DNA of 64,000 bases from Avibacterium sp. 21-586 (lineage in GTDB: Bacteria > Pseudomonadota > Gammaproteobacteria > Enterobacterales > Pasteurellaceae). The position numbers and the translations under genes were made by a program. Where the stretch lies: NCBI RefSeq assembly GCF_026226775.1, contig NZ_JAKKOD010000001.1:793501-857500 (forward strand), in the 5' to 3' direction. The notes beneath the pieces were generated by a model. That model saw nothing but the letters and a program-made list of their open reading frames with translations, was not told where the DNA came from and did no database searches. This document shows positions 28,510-39,004 of this stretch, in pieces. Numbering within the stretch: position 1 is the first letter of the stretch; every line of letters begins with the position of its first letter.

Positions 28510-29373
28510 TTAAATTAATTCTTCAACCGTTACGCCTGTTAACCCATCGGTATTCACTGAGATACGGTAATCATCAAATGACTGTGCAGGCATCGCCGTA
28601 TCACCATTCACACGCTCAACGGTGACTCGCTCAAATAATTTATGCGCTGACTGATTGCCTAAGGCGTCTTGATGTTTAAATACCACCAGTTTGCGCGCCA
28701 CCATTTCACCACGCGCGGCAGAATGATCGTGTTCAAACATTAGCTGTAAAGCCTGCCATAACTTCTGTAAATCGTCATCACTAAAGCCCGTTTTCTCTGC
28801 TAATTTTGCTGAAATAAAGCCGTGAACACGATAAAGTCCGTAAGGAACAATGGCTTTACGCCCCATAGTACGTTCTTTTTCAAGATCTTTCTCATTGGTT
28901 ACTGCCATACGCGTAATAGAAAGTTCCACTGGAACAATCGGATCGATTGATTGTGCAAAGGCAAATTGCACAGGGCCACGAACTTGACCGCTATTAACTT
29001 CAGTCGTCATTACTGCGCCAAAACTACGAACATCAAAGAAATTTTTGCACATCCACGCGGTAATTTCGCGTGCTTTGGCTTCATCTTTCGGTAGTTTTTT
29101 CGCTTCAGGCTTGATGGATAAAGCTTCATAGGCACGTTTATTTTGTAAATTCAGTACGCTTTTCTCTTTCACATAAATCTCGTAGCCTGGCTCATTTTCA
29201 TAGCATAATTCAATAAAATTACGGATCTTACGTTTTAAACAAACATCTGTAACCAAGCCTTTGCTGGTTTCAGGATCCATACGCGGTAAATTTCCTGCAT
29301 CAGGATCACCATTTGGATTCCCGTTAGTAACATCAAAAAAATATACAAATTCATAACGATTCTGGATAGTCAT
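28510..29373 (-). CDS. cas7: Cascade backbone protein Cas7 (Csd2), type I-C
   Basis: This 287-residue protein is recognisable by the Csd2 start [20 protein letters not shown] and [12 protein letters not shown]. Multiple copies coat the crRNA spacer to form the Cascade filament. Length is typical. It follows cas8c with a 57-base gap that contains its ribosome site (AAGGAG). Confidence 0.96.
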   Translation of the reverse strand: MTIQNRYEFVYFFDVTNGNPNGDPDAGNLPRMDPETSKGLVTDVCLKRKIRNFIELCYENEPGYEIYVKEKSVLNLQNKRAYEALSIKPEAKKLPKDEAKAREITAWMCKNFFDVRSFGAVMTTEVNSGQVRGPVQFAFAQSIDPIVPVELSITRMAVTNEKDLEKERTMGRKAIVPYGLYRVHGFISAKLAEKTGFSDDDLQKLWQALQLMFEHDHSAARGEMVARKLVVFKHQDALGNQSAHKLFERVTVERVNGDTAMPAQSFDDYRISVNTDGLTGVTVEELI

Positions 29374-29430
29374 TTTTTACTCCTTGATTGATTCTGTTTC
29401 ATCAGCATTAACTTTTTTGCTGAAATAACG

Positions 29431-31179
29431 TTATTTTTCTTGATAATAGCCTAATGCAAAGCGTCCTTGTTCCTCAATATTCAAATGACGCGGAAAAACA
29501 GTTGGTAGTTTTGCTAAAATTGTATCAAGCTCCTTACTTAAATTAATCGCCAGCCCTACATTATCTTTCTTTAAGCGAGAAAAATGGTGTTGAGCCCCTC
29601 TAAGAAGCCGTGGGAATACCATATAAGGCACGGTAGATGCGGAAGAATAATAACGATTAGCAATATTCGCATTTACTTTCCCTAATGCTTGCTCCTGAAC
29701 ACGTACTAACAACGCAAACAATCGTCCAAGAAGATAAGCTGTATGATCCGTATTTTCATCTAATTCCATAGGAACTCCTTGTTTTATCAAACCTTTTCTA
29801 AATCGCCGCTGAAGTACGGCTTTAACCATTGCAATTCTCAATCCTGTTATTTGCCCATCCGCTCTAAATCGCATCAGTAATTGTGATAATAAATTCATCG
29901 GATAGAGACTATCAGTAAAAATAGCTCGAGCCAGCTCTCCTGCGAGTACAGGGGAAATATTTTCAGATTTACCTTTACCAGTGCGATCTAATGGCGTTGT
30001 TTGCAATAATAAACGCCAAATAGAAGGCGGCGTTTTCCAAGGGCGAGGATTAAGCGCAAGATCCTGCCAATGCATCGCTAAGTTATTGGCTAACTCGCCA
30101 AAACTGGTTTCCAACCAAAAACGAATAGAAATTCTTGATGCATTTGGCGCTAAACCTAAAATGAAAAAACGGGTACTCGGCGCTATCTCGAGATTAATCT
30201 CTTGCAAAGGTCTGCCTTTACTCATTTTTTCTAACATATCAAAAATAGGGCTATTCTCTTGCTCATCATCAGGCGGTGTCAAAAAACCTGCAAACAATTG
30301 TTCCGCCAGTTCCGCTTGCTCAACATCTTCTGCTTCCGCCCAAAAAACGGTACTTGTATCGCCAATCATCAAATGATGATTTTTGTTGCGTAATAAATAA
30401 TTTAACGCTGTGGTATAAGCAAACGCTGCTTGTTCTGAAACAGGCGCATTATCACCTTGATCCTTATTAAAAGAAGTAAAGGCATCTTTATTGAAAGAAA
30501 TAATTGAGCCGCCCGAGCTTTGTCCGCCCTGAATACCTTTAATTGAAGGATGCAAGCGTGCAATAGGGGCTTTTTCCCCCGTAATTAAACAAATTCCTTC
30601 CGTCTTATCATTCGTGGATAATAGACCTGCCCATAAATTTTGCGCTTCAACACTTTGATGAATATATTGATTTTCACCATCTAACTTAAATACAACGTTA
30701 GCATCTAATATTTCAATTGGACAAAGAGAGTCCGTAAATTTTTCAGACTCCCAAGTTGTCAAGAATTTCACCAAGGCTTGCAAGCCTTTATCTTGAGTAT
30801 CCGCTAATGCCTCTAAATGAAACTGTTTGAACGCATCAAAAGTATGGTGCGAAAGCAATGCTGGCTGCATTTGCGCACTGGCTTTATCCTGATTGGCCTC
30901 CACCCCAAGCACATAAGCTGCTTTATCCCATAAAAAATTCGGTTTTATGCCAGATGTTCGTTTCACTGCTTGGGGAACATTCATTAACTTCGGTCTTGGC
31001 TTTTTGTCATCAGTCAAATTAGGAATGACATCAACCAACTCTCCCTTTGGATTTAACACTAAAATATAGCCAATTTTTTCTTCACTAAATCCATAAGAAG
31101 GGACTTTAGGCTCACCGGTATCACGATCCTTCTGGGCAGATAAACGCTGATAATAACGAACAAGCGATAATAAAATCAC
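29431..31179 (-). CDS. cas8c: Cascade large subunit Cas8c (Csd1)
   Basis: This 582-residue protein has the Csd1 pattern, including N-terminal LVRYYQRLSAQKD, SKGRPLQEINLEIAPSTRFF, RISIRFWLETSFGELANNLA and a C-terminal helical segment (LGRLFALLVRVQEQALGKVN). It recognises the PAM and recruits Cas3. Its start overlaps the cas5 stop by four bases. An internal start that yields Cas11c is known for I-C systems; the helical C-terminal part here would be compatible, but I did not identify the start codon. Confidence 0.95.
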   Translation of the reverse strand: MILLSLVRYYQRLSAQKDRDTGEPKVPSYGFSEEKIGYILVLNPKGELVDVIPNLTDDKKPRPKLMNVPQAVKRTSGIKPNFLWDKAAYVLGVEANQDKASAQMQPALLSHHTFDAFKQFHLEALADTQDKGLQALVKFLTTWESEKFTDSLCPIEILDANVVFKLDGENQYIHQSVEAQNLWAGLLSTNDKTEGICLITGEKAPIARLHPSIKGIQGGQSSGGSIISFNKDAFTSFNKDQGDNAPVSEQAAFAYTTALNYLLRNKNHHLMIGDTSTVFWAEAEDVEQAELAEQLFAGFLTPPDDEQENSPIFDMLEKMSKGRPLQEINLEIAPSTRFFILGLAPNASRISIRFWLETSFGELANNLAMHWQDLALNPRPWKTPPSIWRLLLQTTPLDRTGKGKSENISPVLAGELARAIFTDSLYPMNLLSQLLMRFRADGQITGLRIAMVKAVLQRRFRKGLIKQGVPMELDENTDHTAYLLGRLFALLVRVQEQALGKVNANIANRYYSSASTVPYMVFPRLLRGAQHHFSRLKKDNVGLAINLSKELDTILAKLPTVFPRHLNIEEQGRFALGYYQEK

Positions 31180-31853
31180 GATACCACCTCCTCGCCCATA
31201 AAAGGTGGCACCGTAATACTGCCATCTTGCATTTTGGCTCTAAAAAAGTGCGGTGTGTTTTTATGCTGAAAATCAATATCGTGCAACATCCAACCTAAAT
31301 CGCGCTGACGATCATTTTCCGCTAACAAACATTGTGGCAAGGCTTCCCCCTCATCAATAAAGGCAAACTCAGCAGGAAACTCCCTCACCCCCATACAAGG
31401 TTGTTGGAAACATTGTCCTTTCATTGCTCGGCGTTTAAACATTTCTAAATGCTTGGTTAAATTATCACCTTCACCCGCTTTATCTGTCATTACAATATGG
31501 GCTTCAATGACATAAGCGACATTTTTTAATACAGTAGCAGCACGTTGTTGACGATCTTCTTCAATAATAGTATAAAGTCCTTCAACACTTTTACGTTTCA
31601 TTGCTCCACTCACTTTACTGGCGGGCAACTTACCCCCCAATTCATTTCGGCGAATAGATTCAAACTGGATAGGTTTCAGCACATAGATCTTATCTATTAC
31701 CCAGTTTATTGCGGGCTTCCAATGGATCGCTGATAATATCCCCCGCGCAGCTGAAGGGGTTATCACGTCATAAGAGACCCGTTCCACCTTCATTTCTGGG
31801 CGGGTGAAACAGGCATAGTCCCCCCAAATATGTAATCTCACTTTATTCTTCAT
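31176..31853 (-). CDS. cas5: Cas5c, crRNA-processing Cascade subunit
   Basis: This 225-residue I-C Cas5 starts VRLHIWGDYACFTRPEMKVE and continues SYDVITPSAARGILSAIHWK. In type I-C, Cas5 replaces Cas6 and cleaves the repeat at the base of its hairpin, leaving the ATTGAAAC-type handle. It is intact. It overlaps cas8c and is about 40 bases from the end of the cas3 region. Confidence 0.96.
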   Translation of the reverse strand: MKNKVRLHIWGDYACFTRPEMKVERVSYDVITPSAARGILSAIHWKPAINWVIDKIYVLKPIQFESIRRNELGGKLPASKVSGAMKRKSVEGLYTIIEEDRQQRAATVLKNVAYVIEAHIVMTDKAGEGDNLTKHLEMFKRRAMKGQCFQQPCMGVREFPAEFAFIDEGEALPQCLLAENDRQRDLGWMLHDIDFQHKNTPHFFRAKMQDGSITVPPFMGEEVVS

Positions 31854-31891
31854 TCACTACTCCATTTATTCTATGGTTATGCTATGACAAC

Positions 31892-34110
31892 TTACCAAGC
31901 ACAATTTTCCGCAGCAATAAATTCTGGCGTATCCCAATTTAATCCAGAATGTTCGCTATATAAATCCCGATTAATCAAATAATAAAATTGTTCACCGAAA
32001 CGCTCTCTATTGATTAAATCAACCGCGCCACGCTGATAAAGTGCGGTCAAAATTTTCTCAGAAATTTGGATCGTATAGGGTTGCAACTTGCGTAAAACCC
32101 CCCAATTTGTTCGGCATTTTGCAGGATATCGATAAGTTTTTCGGCCTCTTCATTAAAAGGAATAATCAAAGGCACAAGATGGCTTTGAATCATTTGAAAT
32201 TTCTTCGCCATGGTTTCAAAAGGGAAATTTAGCCTTGCATTATGGCAATCTGCTAAAATACCTGCTTTATCTAGTTCACTCCCCTTTGAAGCATAAACCT
32301 GCTTGAAATAATTTAAAATAGCATCTGGTGCCAGTAAATCAGACTGATGCGAGCGTACAACTGAGCGCATACAGGCCGAAAGTACGTTTAACTCCGCTGG
32401 CGGCTTCCACTGCTCTTCAGGCTTAAAAATACAGACTAAACTTTCGCTCTGCGCCCGTTTACCCTCGCGATTACAACGTCCTGCAGCTTGAGCAACAGAA
32501 TCTAAGCCTGCTTCCGCACGCATTACCAGCGGGAAATCGACATCCACACCAGCCTCTATTAAGGATGTTGAAATCACCCGACAAGGTTTACCTTCTTTCA
32601 AGCAATGACGAATCTCATCAAGTATTTGCGTACGGTGTTTAGCACACATCAAGGTGGAAAGATGAAAACATCCCTCCAGGAATTTCGCTAAATGATACAA
32701 ATGCTGCGTGTGCTTGCGATTATTGACAATAATCAGAATTTGTGGGTTTTCAGTTAAATAATTGAGTAAAGACTCATCTTTTTGTTCATCAATATGCTGT
32801 ACAGTGGTACGCGCCAATCGTTGAAATAATCGCTCAGGATTTGGCGCAATTTCGCGTAAATTCTCAAACCCTTTATAGAAACCGTGTTGCTGATGGATCG
32901 CTGGTTGAGTTGCGGTACACATTACCACCGAACAGCGATAATTACGCGCAAGTTCATCAATGGCTGCCATAATCGGACGTAATAAATTGAGCGGTAACAT
33001 TTGTGCTTCATCTAAAATAATCACACTTCCCGTAATATTATGTAACTTACGGCAACGAGATGAACGATTTGCAAATAAAGATTCAAAAAATTGCACCGCT
33101 GTGGTTACGATAACAGGCATATCCCAATTTTCAGAAGCTAAGCGCAATTTATCTTTGCTATGTTTATCCGTCAATTTTCCATCATCAAAGGTACTATGAT
33201 GCTCTAACACCGCTTTCTCACCAAGATCACCAAATGCTTGACGAAATTGTGCAGCATTTTGCTCAATAATACTTGTAAAAGGAATCACATAAATAATACG
33301 GCGAAGTTGATGAATCTTAGCGTGCTCAAGAGCAAATGCCATTGACGTAAAAGTTTTTCCACCACCAGTTGGCACGGTTAAAGTAAAGAGTCCAGGTGGT
33401 AGTGAGGCTTGTTGTACAGCATAATCAAAAATCTGACTACGCAGTTGAGTCAGCGAAGAAGCTTTCTGATTAGCTGAAGATTGTCTAAATTTTGACTGAA
33501 TAAATTGATTGAAATGATCCTGTAAGGTAATAAGATCTGGATAATTACCCCGTTCAACGGAAACATTTTGCCCTTTGGCATAAAAAGCTTCTGTCTCTAA
33601 AAAATCCGCATCGACCAAACAAGAATAAAGCATTCGGGTAAAAAAAGACAAAGAGAAAAATTGCTCTGTTTTCGACGGCGTGATAGCAGGAAAAGAAAGT
33701 TTATCGGCTAACGGAATTTCATCTTGCCAAGCCTTATCTAAAGCAGGAATGATATTTTCTAAGCGGTGAGCTAAGGTTGTTAAATCCCCTTCTCGCGAAC
33801 CATTTGCTAACCCAGCGTGATGCCCTGCAATACAAAATGCCATCAGCCAACCGAGTTGAGGGTATTTTTCTACGGCTAATTTTGCCCCTGCTGTTGAATG
33901 ATCAACCCGCGGCCCACCACGCAAACGCGACTGATATGGCTCACTATACTTACCAAAATCGTGTAGTAATCCCGTATGATATGCAATCTCTTGAGCACCA
34001 AAATATTGCGCAAAATTAGCTGCCATTTTCGCAACATTGATCAAATGATCACGCAACAACTGCCAATCTTTTTCTGTCGGATCTTCTGTTGAATGTGCGA
34101 AAAAAACCAT
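31892..34110 (-). CDS. cas3: Cas3 HD nuclease-helicase with a 3' frameshift
   Basis: The main frame (32047-34110, 687 residues) has the HD nuclease (LLHDFGKYSEPYQSRL), helicase P-loop TVPTGGGKTFTSMAFALEHA, DEAQ box ILDEAQMLPL and QAAGRCNREG. It then shifts: after the six-G run (plus-strand C6 at 32098-32103) the frame ends in an unrelated ~18-residue tail. Adding one G joins it to the other frame, which continues LQPYTIQISEKILTALYQRG and so on to a stop at 31892, the natural C-terminus of I-C Cas3. About 60 native residues are therefore lost or slippage-dependent. A sequencing error cannot be excluded. Confidence 0.88.
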
Positions 34111-34147
34111 AAACGCTATCGCTTCAAAATACCCATCATTAGACGGA

Positions 34148-34175
34148 AGTATATAAAAATCCCATTATCTTTCAA
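34148..34175 (-). promoter_or_regulatory. Sigma-70 promoter of the cas operon
   Basis: On the minus strand TTGAAA (34175-34170) and TATACT (34153-34148) are separated by 16 bases, and the predicted start is near 34141, about 30 bases before the cas3 ATG. Confidence 0.65.
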
Positions 34176-34192
34176 TCGGTAAAACGAAATTT

Positions 34193-34208
34193 TGTGATAC
34201 ATTTCACA
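34193..34208. promoter_or_regulatory. CRP-binding site upstream of the cas promoter
   Basis: TGTGATACATTTCACA has both consensus half-sites (TGTGA-N6-TCACA). Its centre lies about 60 bases upstream of the predicted start, the class I activation distance. The TSS is predicted, not known. Confidence 0.65.
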
Positions 34209-34371
34209 TAAAAGACCCCAATAAGAAAAAGTCATTCAAGTTAGAATAAAAAAATAGGGACTGTATTGGATAAGCCCCTTTTTTATTATTTCAGAATAGT
34301 ACTTGATACTGATCTTAAACCAGAGGCAGACAACGCCCCAAAATCATATGATGAGAGGTATAATAATAAAC

Positions 34372-35572
34372 TGTAGAAGATCAGACTTGATCTGACAAAT
34401 CATTATAAAAATGAGAGTTTCCCGTTTAGAATATGAGTGTCTAAAATTCAATCTAAACAAAAAAGGAAACTCTCATGTTTTATTCTAACAATCCTCTCAT
34501 TAAACACAAGACTGGTTTACTTAATTTAGCGGAAGAACTTGGAAACATATCTCAAGCTTGCAAAACGATGGGAATGAGCCGGGATACGTTCTACCGTTAT
34601 CAACAAGCTGTAGAACAAGGCGGTGTTGATACGTTACTGAATCAAACTCGTCGAGTACCGAACATCAAAAATCGAGTAGAGGAAAAAGTTGAGCAAGCAG
34701 TCGTAAAATTTGCTCTTGATTTCCCCGCGTATGGACAGGTTCGTGTGAGCAATGAACTTCGTAAGCAAGGTATTTTTGTATCTGCTGGTGGTGTTCGTTC
34801 TATTTGGCTACGCCATAATCTTGCTAACTTTAAACAGCGTTTAAATGCTCTCGAAAAAGAAGTTGCTGAAAAAGGTATTATCCTGAGTGAAAGCCAAGTT
34901 CAAGCTTTAGAACGTAAAAAAGACGATGATATTGCATGTGGTGAAATTGAGACGGCTCACCCTGGCTATTTAGGCTCACAAGATACCTTTTATGTAGGCA
35001 ATTTAAAAGGCGTGGGACGTATTTATCAGCAAACGTTTGTTGATACTTATAGCAAGGTTGCTTTTGCGAAGCTCTACACGATGAAAACAGCAATTGCTGC
35101 TGCGGATATGTTAAATGATAAAGTGTTACCGTTCTTTGTGTCACAAGGCTTACCAATGTTGCGAATTTTAACGGATAGGGGAAGCGAGTATTGTGGCAAG
35201 GTCGAAAATCATGATTACGAGCTGTACTTAGTGATTAATGATATTGAGCATACAAAAACTAAAGTAAAACACCCACAGACAAATGGCATCTGTGAGCGTT
35301 TTCATAAGACTATCTTGCAAGAGTTTTATCAAGTGGCTTTTAGAAAGCACATTTATACAGATTTAGCTCAACTGCAAGCTGATTTAGATGAATGGTTAGT
35401 GTATTATAATCTTCATCGAACTCATCAAGGCAAAATGTGCTGTGGTAGAACACCAATGGAAACATTACTTGATGGAAAATGTATTTGGGCAGAAAAGAAT
35501 TTAGGCTCAAATTAATCTGACAGACCCATCATTTTAAACGGGGGACTGTCAGATTAGGTTTGATCTTCTACA
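34372..35572 (+). mobile_element. IS481-family insertion sequence upstream of the cas operon
   Basis: The ends are inverted repeats of about 25 bp (left starts TGTAGAAGATCAGACTTGAT; right, reversed, TGTAGAAGATCAAACCTAAT). One transposase gene fills the element. No clear target duplication is seen, and a further partial right end follows at 35581-35598. It sits between the cas promoter region and the lipoprotein gene. Confidence 0.85.
34475..35515 (+). CDS. IS481-family transposase
   Basis: This 346-residue transposase starts with a helix-turn-helix (LAEELGNISQACKTMGMSRD, then FYRYQ) followed by an integrase core with DDE residues: D in FYVGNLKGVGRIYQQTFVDT, D in LRILTDRGSEYCG and E in QTNGICERFHKTILQEF. 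It ends in the usual CCGRTPMETLLDGK motif. It appears intact. A ribosome site (AAGGAAAC) precedes the ATG. Confidence 0.92.
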   Translation: MFYSNNPLIKHKTGLLNLAEELGNISQACKTMGMSRDTFYRYQQAVEQGGVDTLLNQTRRVPNIKNRVEEKVEQAVVKFALDFPAYGQVRVSNELRKQGIFVSAGGVRSIWLRHNLANFKQRLNALEKEVAEKGIILSESQVQALERKKDDDIACGEIETAHPGYLGSQDTFYVGNLKGVGRIYQQTFVDTYSKVAFAKLYTMKTAIAAADMLNDKVLPFFVSQGLPMLRILTDRGSEYCGKVENHDYELYLVINDIEHTKTKVKHPQTNGICERFHKTILQEFYQVAFRKHIYTDLAQLQADLDEWLVYYNLHRTHQGKMCCGRTPMETLLDGKCIWAEKNLGSN

Positions 35573-35598
35573 GATCAAACACGATCTGATCTTCTACA
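35573..35598. repeat. Extra partial IS481 end
   Basis: Immediately after the right IR, CGATCTGATCTTCTACA repeats the terminal sequence again. This suggests a former tandem or nested insertion, or a variant outer end of the IS. Confidence 0.5.
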
Positions 35599-35605
35599 TA
35601 TAAAG

Positions 35606-36418
35606 CTATTCAGATTTTACAGCCTCTTTTAATTCTGTAGCCTTCTCGGAAATGGCATCTTTTGCCTCTGCTGCTTTCTCAGCTACTGCATTTTTCGCAT
35701 CTGTTGCAGCATCTTTTGCTTCAGCAACTTTATCTGATGCTGCATCTTTAACCTGCTCTGCTTTATCTGCTACCGCATTTTTAACTTCAGTCATTTTGTC
35801 AGCAGCAGCATCTTTAGCTTCTTCAGCTGCATTCTTAGCTTCAGTAACTTTATCTGATGCTGCATCTTTAACTTGCTCAGCTTTATCCGCTACAGCATCT
35901 TTTACTTCCGCCATTTTATCAGCAGCTGCATCTTTAGCTTCTGCAGCTGCATTCTTAGCTTCAGTAACTTTATCTGATGCTGCATCTTTAACTTGCTCAG
36001 CTTTATCCGCTACAGCATCTTTTACTTCTGCCATTTTATCAGCAGCTGCATCTTTAGCTTCTACAGCGGCATTCTTAGCTTCAGCTACTTTATCTGATGT
36101 AGCATCTTTAACCTGCTCAGCTTTGTCTGCTACCGCATTTTTAAACTCAGTTGCTTTTTCAACTACCGCATCTTTGGCATCAGCCATTGCATCTTTAGCA
36201 TCAGATACTTTTGCAGCTACTGCATCTTTCATATCAGTTGCTTTTTCAACAACTGCATCTTTTACATCAGAAGCAGCCTGCACAACTGAATCTTTCGCTT
36301 CAACTACGCTAGATTTTGCACTTTCTACTTGCTCTTGAACTTTACTATCTTTATCGAAACACCCTGTTACGGCTAAACTTGTTCCTAATACTAATAAAGC
36401 TAATGATGATTTTTTCAT
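35606..36418 (-). CDS. Lipoprotein with LEA-like alanine/lysine repeats
   Basis: This 270-residue protein has a lipoprotein signal (lipobox LAVTGC, Cys at residue 20) and then consists almost wholly of 11-residue-periodic helical repeats such as AVADKAEQVKDAASDKV. Units of 40 residues (120 bases) repeat about three times with near-identical DNA. The composition (Ala, Lys, Asp, Glu, Val; no aromatic residues) resembles LEA and apolipoprotein-type amphipathic helices, which are linked to desiccation or membrane-stress protection. Function here is unknown. The gene has a good AGGAG site. Its 3' flank was replaced by the IS481 end 8 bases after the stop. Confidence 0.8.
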   Translation of the reverse strand: MKKSSLALLVLGTSLAVTGCFDKDSKVQEQVESAKSSVVEAKDSVVQAASDVKDAVVEKATDMKDAVAAKVSDAKDAMADAKDAVVEKATEFKNAVADKAEQVKDATSDKVAEAKNAAVEAKDAAADKMAEVKDAVADKAEQVKDAASDKVTEAKNAAAEAKDAAADKMAEVKDAVADKAEQVKDAASDKVTEAKNAAEEAKDAAADKMTEVKNAVADKAEQVKDAASDKVAEAKDAATDAKNAVAEKAAEAKDAISEKATELKEAVKSE

Positions 36419-36630
36419 TGTTTCTCCTAATCCTAAATAGTTTTGTAATGATAATCTACAAACTTATTGTTTGCCTATATAGTTTGTAACAAAAAGACAT
36501 AAAAATAAACCTATATTTACATTTTTTTACTTAAATATGAAAATAGACAATCATAATCATTTGACAAATAACTCATCTATTAAAATAACGCCACTTTATG
36601 TAAATATAGATCGATCTAATATGAATAAGT

Positions 36631-37066
36631 TCAATCAATCCAAGTAACTAATTCCTCAATTTGTCTTCTTGACTTCTTTCTAATTTCTTTTGCTCTGTAA
36701 CCGAAAGTAACAATCACACAAACACTCCATTCATCAGAATTGAAAATCCCCTCTTAAGCTGCTGATTAACAGGCTCATACTAAAATCTCTCAATTGGACA
36801 ACTATAAAAAAATGCTGAACATAACGTGCATTTTTCTTTGCTAAAATAGCTACAACACAACTCGCTTCATCAAGTTGTGTTGCTATTCCCCACCTTATAG
36901 CTTTAAGTTTCTCGCATAATTCAGGATTTTGAATGATTAAAAAATGCTCAGACTCAGCACCGATCGAACTTGGTAATAAACGAGCAAGCTCTAAAATATA
37001 ATCAAAATCCTCACAGCTCACTTTTTTATTTTGATCGTAATAACGTGTTGCAGCACGAAAAATAAA
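36631..37066 (-). pseudogene. Decayed nitroreductase-family gene
   Basis: The frame reads RAATRYYDQNKK, then LARLLPSSIGAESEHFLIIQ and IQNPELCEKLKAIRWGIATQ, the N-terminal half of an FMN nitroreductase. The middle is deleted, but the C-terminal end survives at 36631-36720 as SDEWSVCVIVTFGYRAKEIR ending in LVTWID and a stop. No start codon lies in frame after the upstream stop. It is a relic of a NAD(P)H-dependent oxidoreductase. Confidence 0.75.
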
Positions 37067-37104
37067 AAAATCCTATTCTGATTAAATTGATAAGTATTAA
37101 ATAA

Positions 37105-37141
37105 AAAAGTTACCCATTTTTGATAGGTAACTTTTCTTTTT
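37105..37141 (-). terminator. Terminator downstream of pykA
   Basis: The stem GTTACC / GGTAAC is extended by A/T pairs, with T-runs on both sides. It lies 28 bases after the pykA stop on the minus strand. Confidence 0.75.
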
Positions 37142-37168
37142 CAATCTAAGTTTTGGCTAAAAATCAGA

Positions 37169-38608
37169 TTATTCAACAACTAATGTGCGACAAGTATTTG
37201 TTCCGCCAGAGGTTAAAAGATCACCTTGCGTTAATAAGACAAGATCACCAGTGACTAAATAGCCTTTATCTTTCAACAATTGAATTGCAGCCTTCAAGCC
37301 CTCTATCGTGCGGCTTTCCTGATCGAAATGAACTGGAACAACACCACGATATAATGCACAAAGATTTAACGTTTCTTGGTGGCGAGATAATGCAAAAATT
37401 GGTAAACCAGAGCTAATACGTGACATCAATTTCGCAGTATGACCGCTGTTTGTCATTGCAATAATTGCTGCAACGCCTTTCATATGGTTCGCCGCGAACA
37501 TTGCAGACATCGCAACCGCTTCTTCAATCGTTTCAAAAGTGCGATCGACACGGTGGCGTGAAACATTTACGCTAGGCATTTTTTCTGCGCCTAAACATAC
37601 TTTCGCCATCGCTGCCACTGTTTCAGCAGGGTATTGACCAGCTGCGGTTTCCGCTGAAAGCATTACTGCATCTGTACCGTCCAATACTGCATTCGCTACG
37701 TCCATTACTTCCGCACGCGTTGGCATTGGGTTGCTGATCATTGATTCCATCATTTGTGTTGCCGTGATGACCACACGGTTTAATTGACGTGAACGACGGA
37801 TTAATTTTTTCTGTACACCCACTAATTCAGGATCGCCAATTTCAACCCCTAAATCACCACGCGCCACCATAATTACATCAGAAGCAAGAATAATATCGTC
37901 CATTGCTTCATCGCTCATTACGGTTTCAGCACGTTCTACTTTCGCGACAATTTTCGCTTTAAGTCCTGCTTCTTCCGCTAATTGACGTGCATAGTTTAAA
38001 TCTGCACTTGAGCGAGGGAAAGACACCGCTAAGTAATCTACGCCAATACGTGCCGCAGTGATAATGTCAGCTTTGTCTTTTTCAGTTAACGCATCTGCAG
38101 ATAGACCACCACCTAATTTGTTAATCCCTTTATTATTTGAAAGAGGGCCACCAACCGTCACTTCGGTAAATACTTTCGCACCTTCAGTGGATAATACTTT
38201 CAACTGAACTCGGCCATCATCTAATAATAAAATATCACCAGGAACAACGTCTTGTGGTAAGGTTTTATAATCTAAGCCTACAGATTCTTGATTACCTTCA
38301 CCTTTTGGTAATTCTGCGTCTAAAACAAATTTATCACCAACATTTAAGAAAATTTTACCATCTTTAAAGGTTGAAACACGGATTTTAGGCCCTTGTAGAT
38401 CCCCTAAAATTGCTACTGTTTTACCTAATTTTTGTGCAATTTCACGTACACGTTGTGCGCGCCCAATGTGATCTTCGGGCGTTCCGTGCGAGAAATTCAT
38501 TCTCACTACATTTGCACCCGCCGCAATAATTTTTTCTAAATTGTTACCACGGTCCGTAGAAGGCCCCATAGTGCATACAATCTTGGTTCTTCTTAGTCTT
38601 CTAGACAT
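37169..38608 (-). CDS. pykA: Pyruvate kinase (PykA type)
   Basis: This 479-residue glycolytic enzyme converts phosphoenolpyruvate and ADP to pyruvate and ATP. Features are the N-terminal [16 protein letters not shown], the substrate loop [15 protein letters not shown], the K+/Mg site segment [12 protein letters not shown], the active-site signature [15 protein letters not shown], and [10 protein letters not shown]. The length and the sequence [11 protein letters not shown] fit the PykA (type II, AMP-activated) branch. It stands alone, with terminator downstream and tRNA-Val divergently upstream. Confidence 0.97.
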   Translation of the reverse strand: MSRRLRRTKIVCTMGPSTDRGNNLEKIIAAGANVVRMNFSHGTPEDHIGRAQRVREIAQKLGKTVAILGDLQGPKIRVSTFKDGKIFLNVGDKFVLDAELPKGEGNQESVGLDYKTLPQDVVPGDILLLDDGRVQLKVLSTEGAKVFTEVTVGGPLSNNKGINKLGGGLSADALTEKDKADIITAARIGVDYLAVSFPRSSADLNYARQLAEEAGLKAKIVAKVERAETVMSDEAMDDIILASDVIMVARGDLGVEIGDPELVGVQKKLIRRSRQLNRVVITATQMMESMISNPMPTRAEVMDVANAVLDGTDAVMLSAETAAGQYPAETVAAMAKVCLGAEKMPSVNVSRHRVDRTFETIEEAVAMSAMFAANHMKGVAAIIAMTNSGHTAKLMSRISSGLPIFALSRHQETLNLCALYRGVVPVHFDQESRTIEGLKAAIQLLKDKGYLVTGDLVLLTQGDLLTSGGTNTCRTLVVE

Positions 38609-38808
38609 TATTTACTCCGTTAATCATTATATAACTAAATTTTCTGACTATTATACGATTAAAATGGAATGAGATCGAGATCACAAATTGTAAAAAAGTT
38701 GTAAGTTTTTTAAGCAATCGTTTATCTTTAAAGCAACTATTGAGAATAATTAAAAACTTACTTGTCATAAAAAACAAAACAATATATCATTTACTCGTTC
38801 TATTCAGT

Positions 38809-38885
38809 GCGACTATAGCTCAGTTGGTTAGAGCACCACCTTGACATGGTGGGGGTCACTGGTTCGAGTCCAGCTAGTCGCACCA
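38809..38885 (+). tRNA. tRNA-Val (anticodon GAC)
   Basis: The acceptor stem GCGACTA/TAGTCGC closes a 77-base cloverleaf. The D arm is GCTCAGTTGGTTAGAGC, the anticodon stem CCACC/GGTGG carries the loop TTGACAT (GAC), the T arm is CTGGTTCGAGTCCAG, and CCA is encoded. Its 3' end is the attL of the second element. Confidence 0.97.
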
Positions 38886-39004
38886 AAATCAACTCTAAAC
38901 CTATCCAATAAAGTCCAAAAACATCAATAAAATCAAGTAATAACTTAACGCTTAAAGCTTTTATTGTCTAATTTTATCCAAAGCGGTTTAACATTATCCA
39001 AGAG

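Noticed and set aside
35652..36338. 228-codon plus-strand ORF rich in Ala and Ser
   Set aside because: It is the antisense of the repetitive lipoprotein gene, which has a lipobox and ribosome site.
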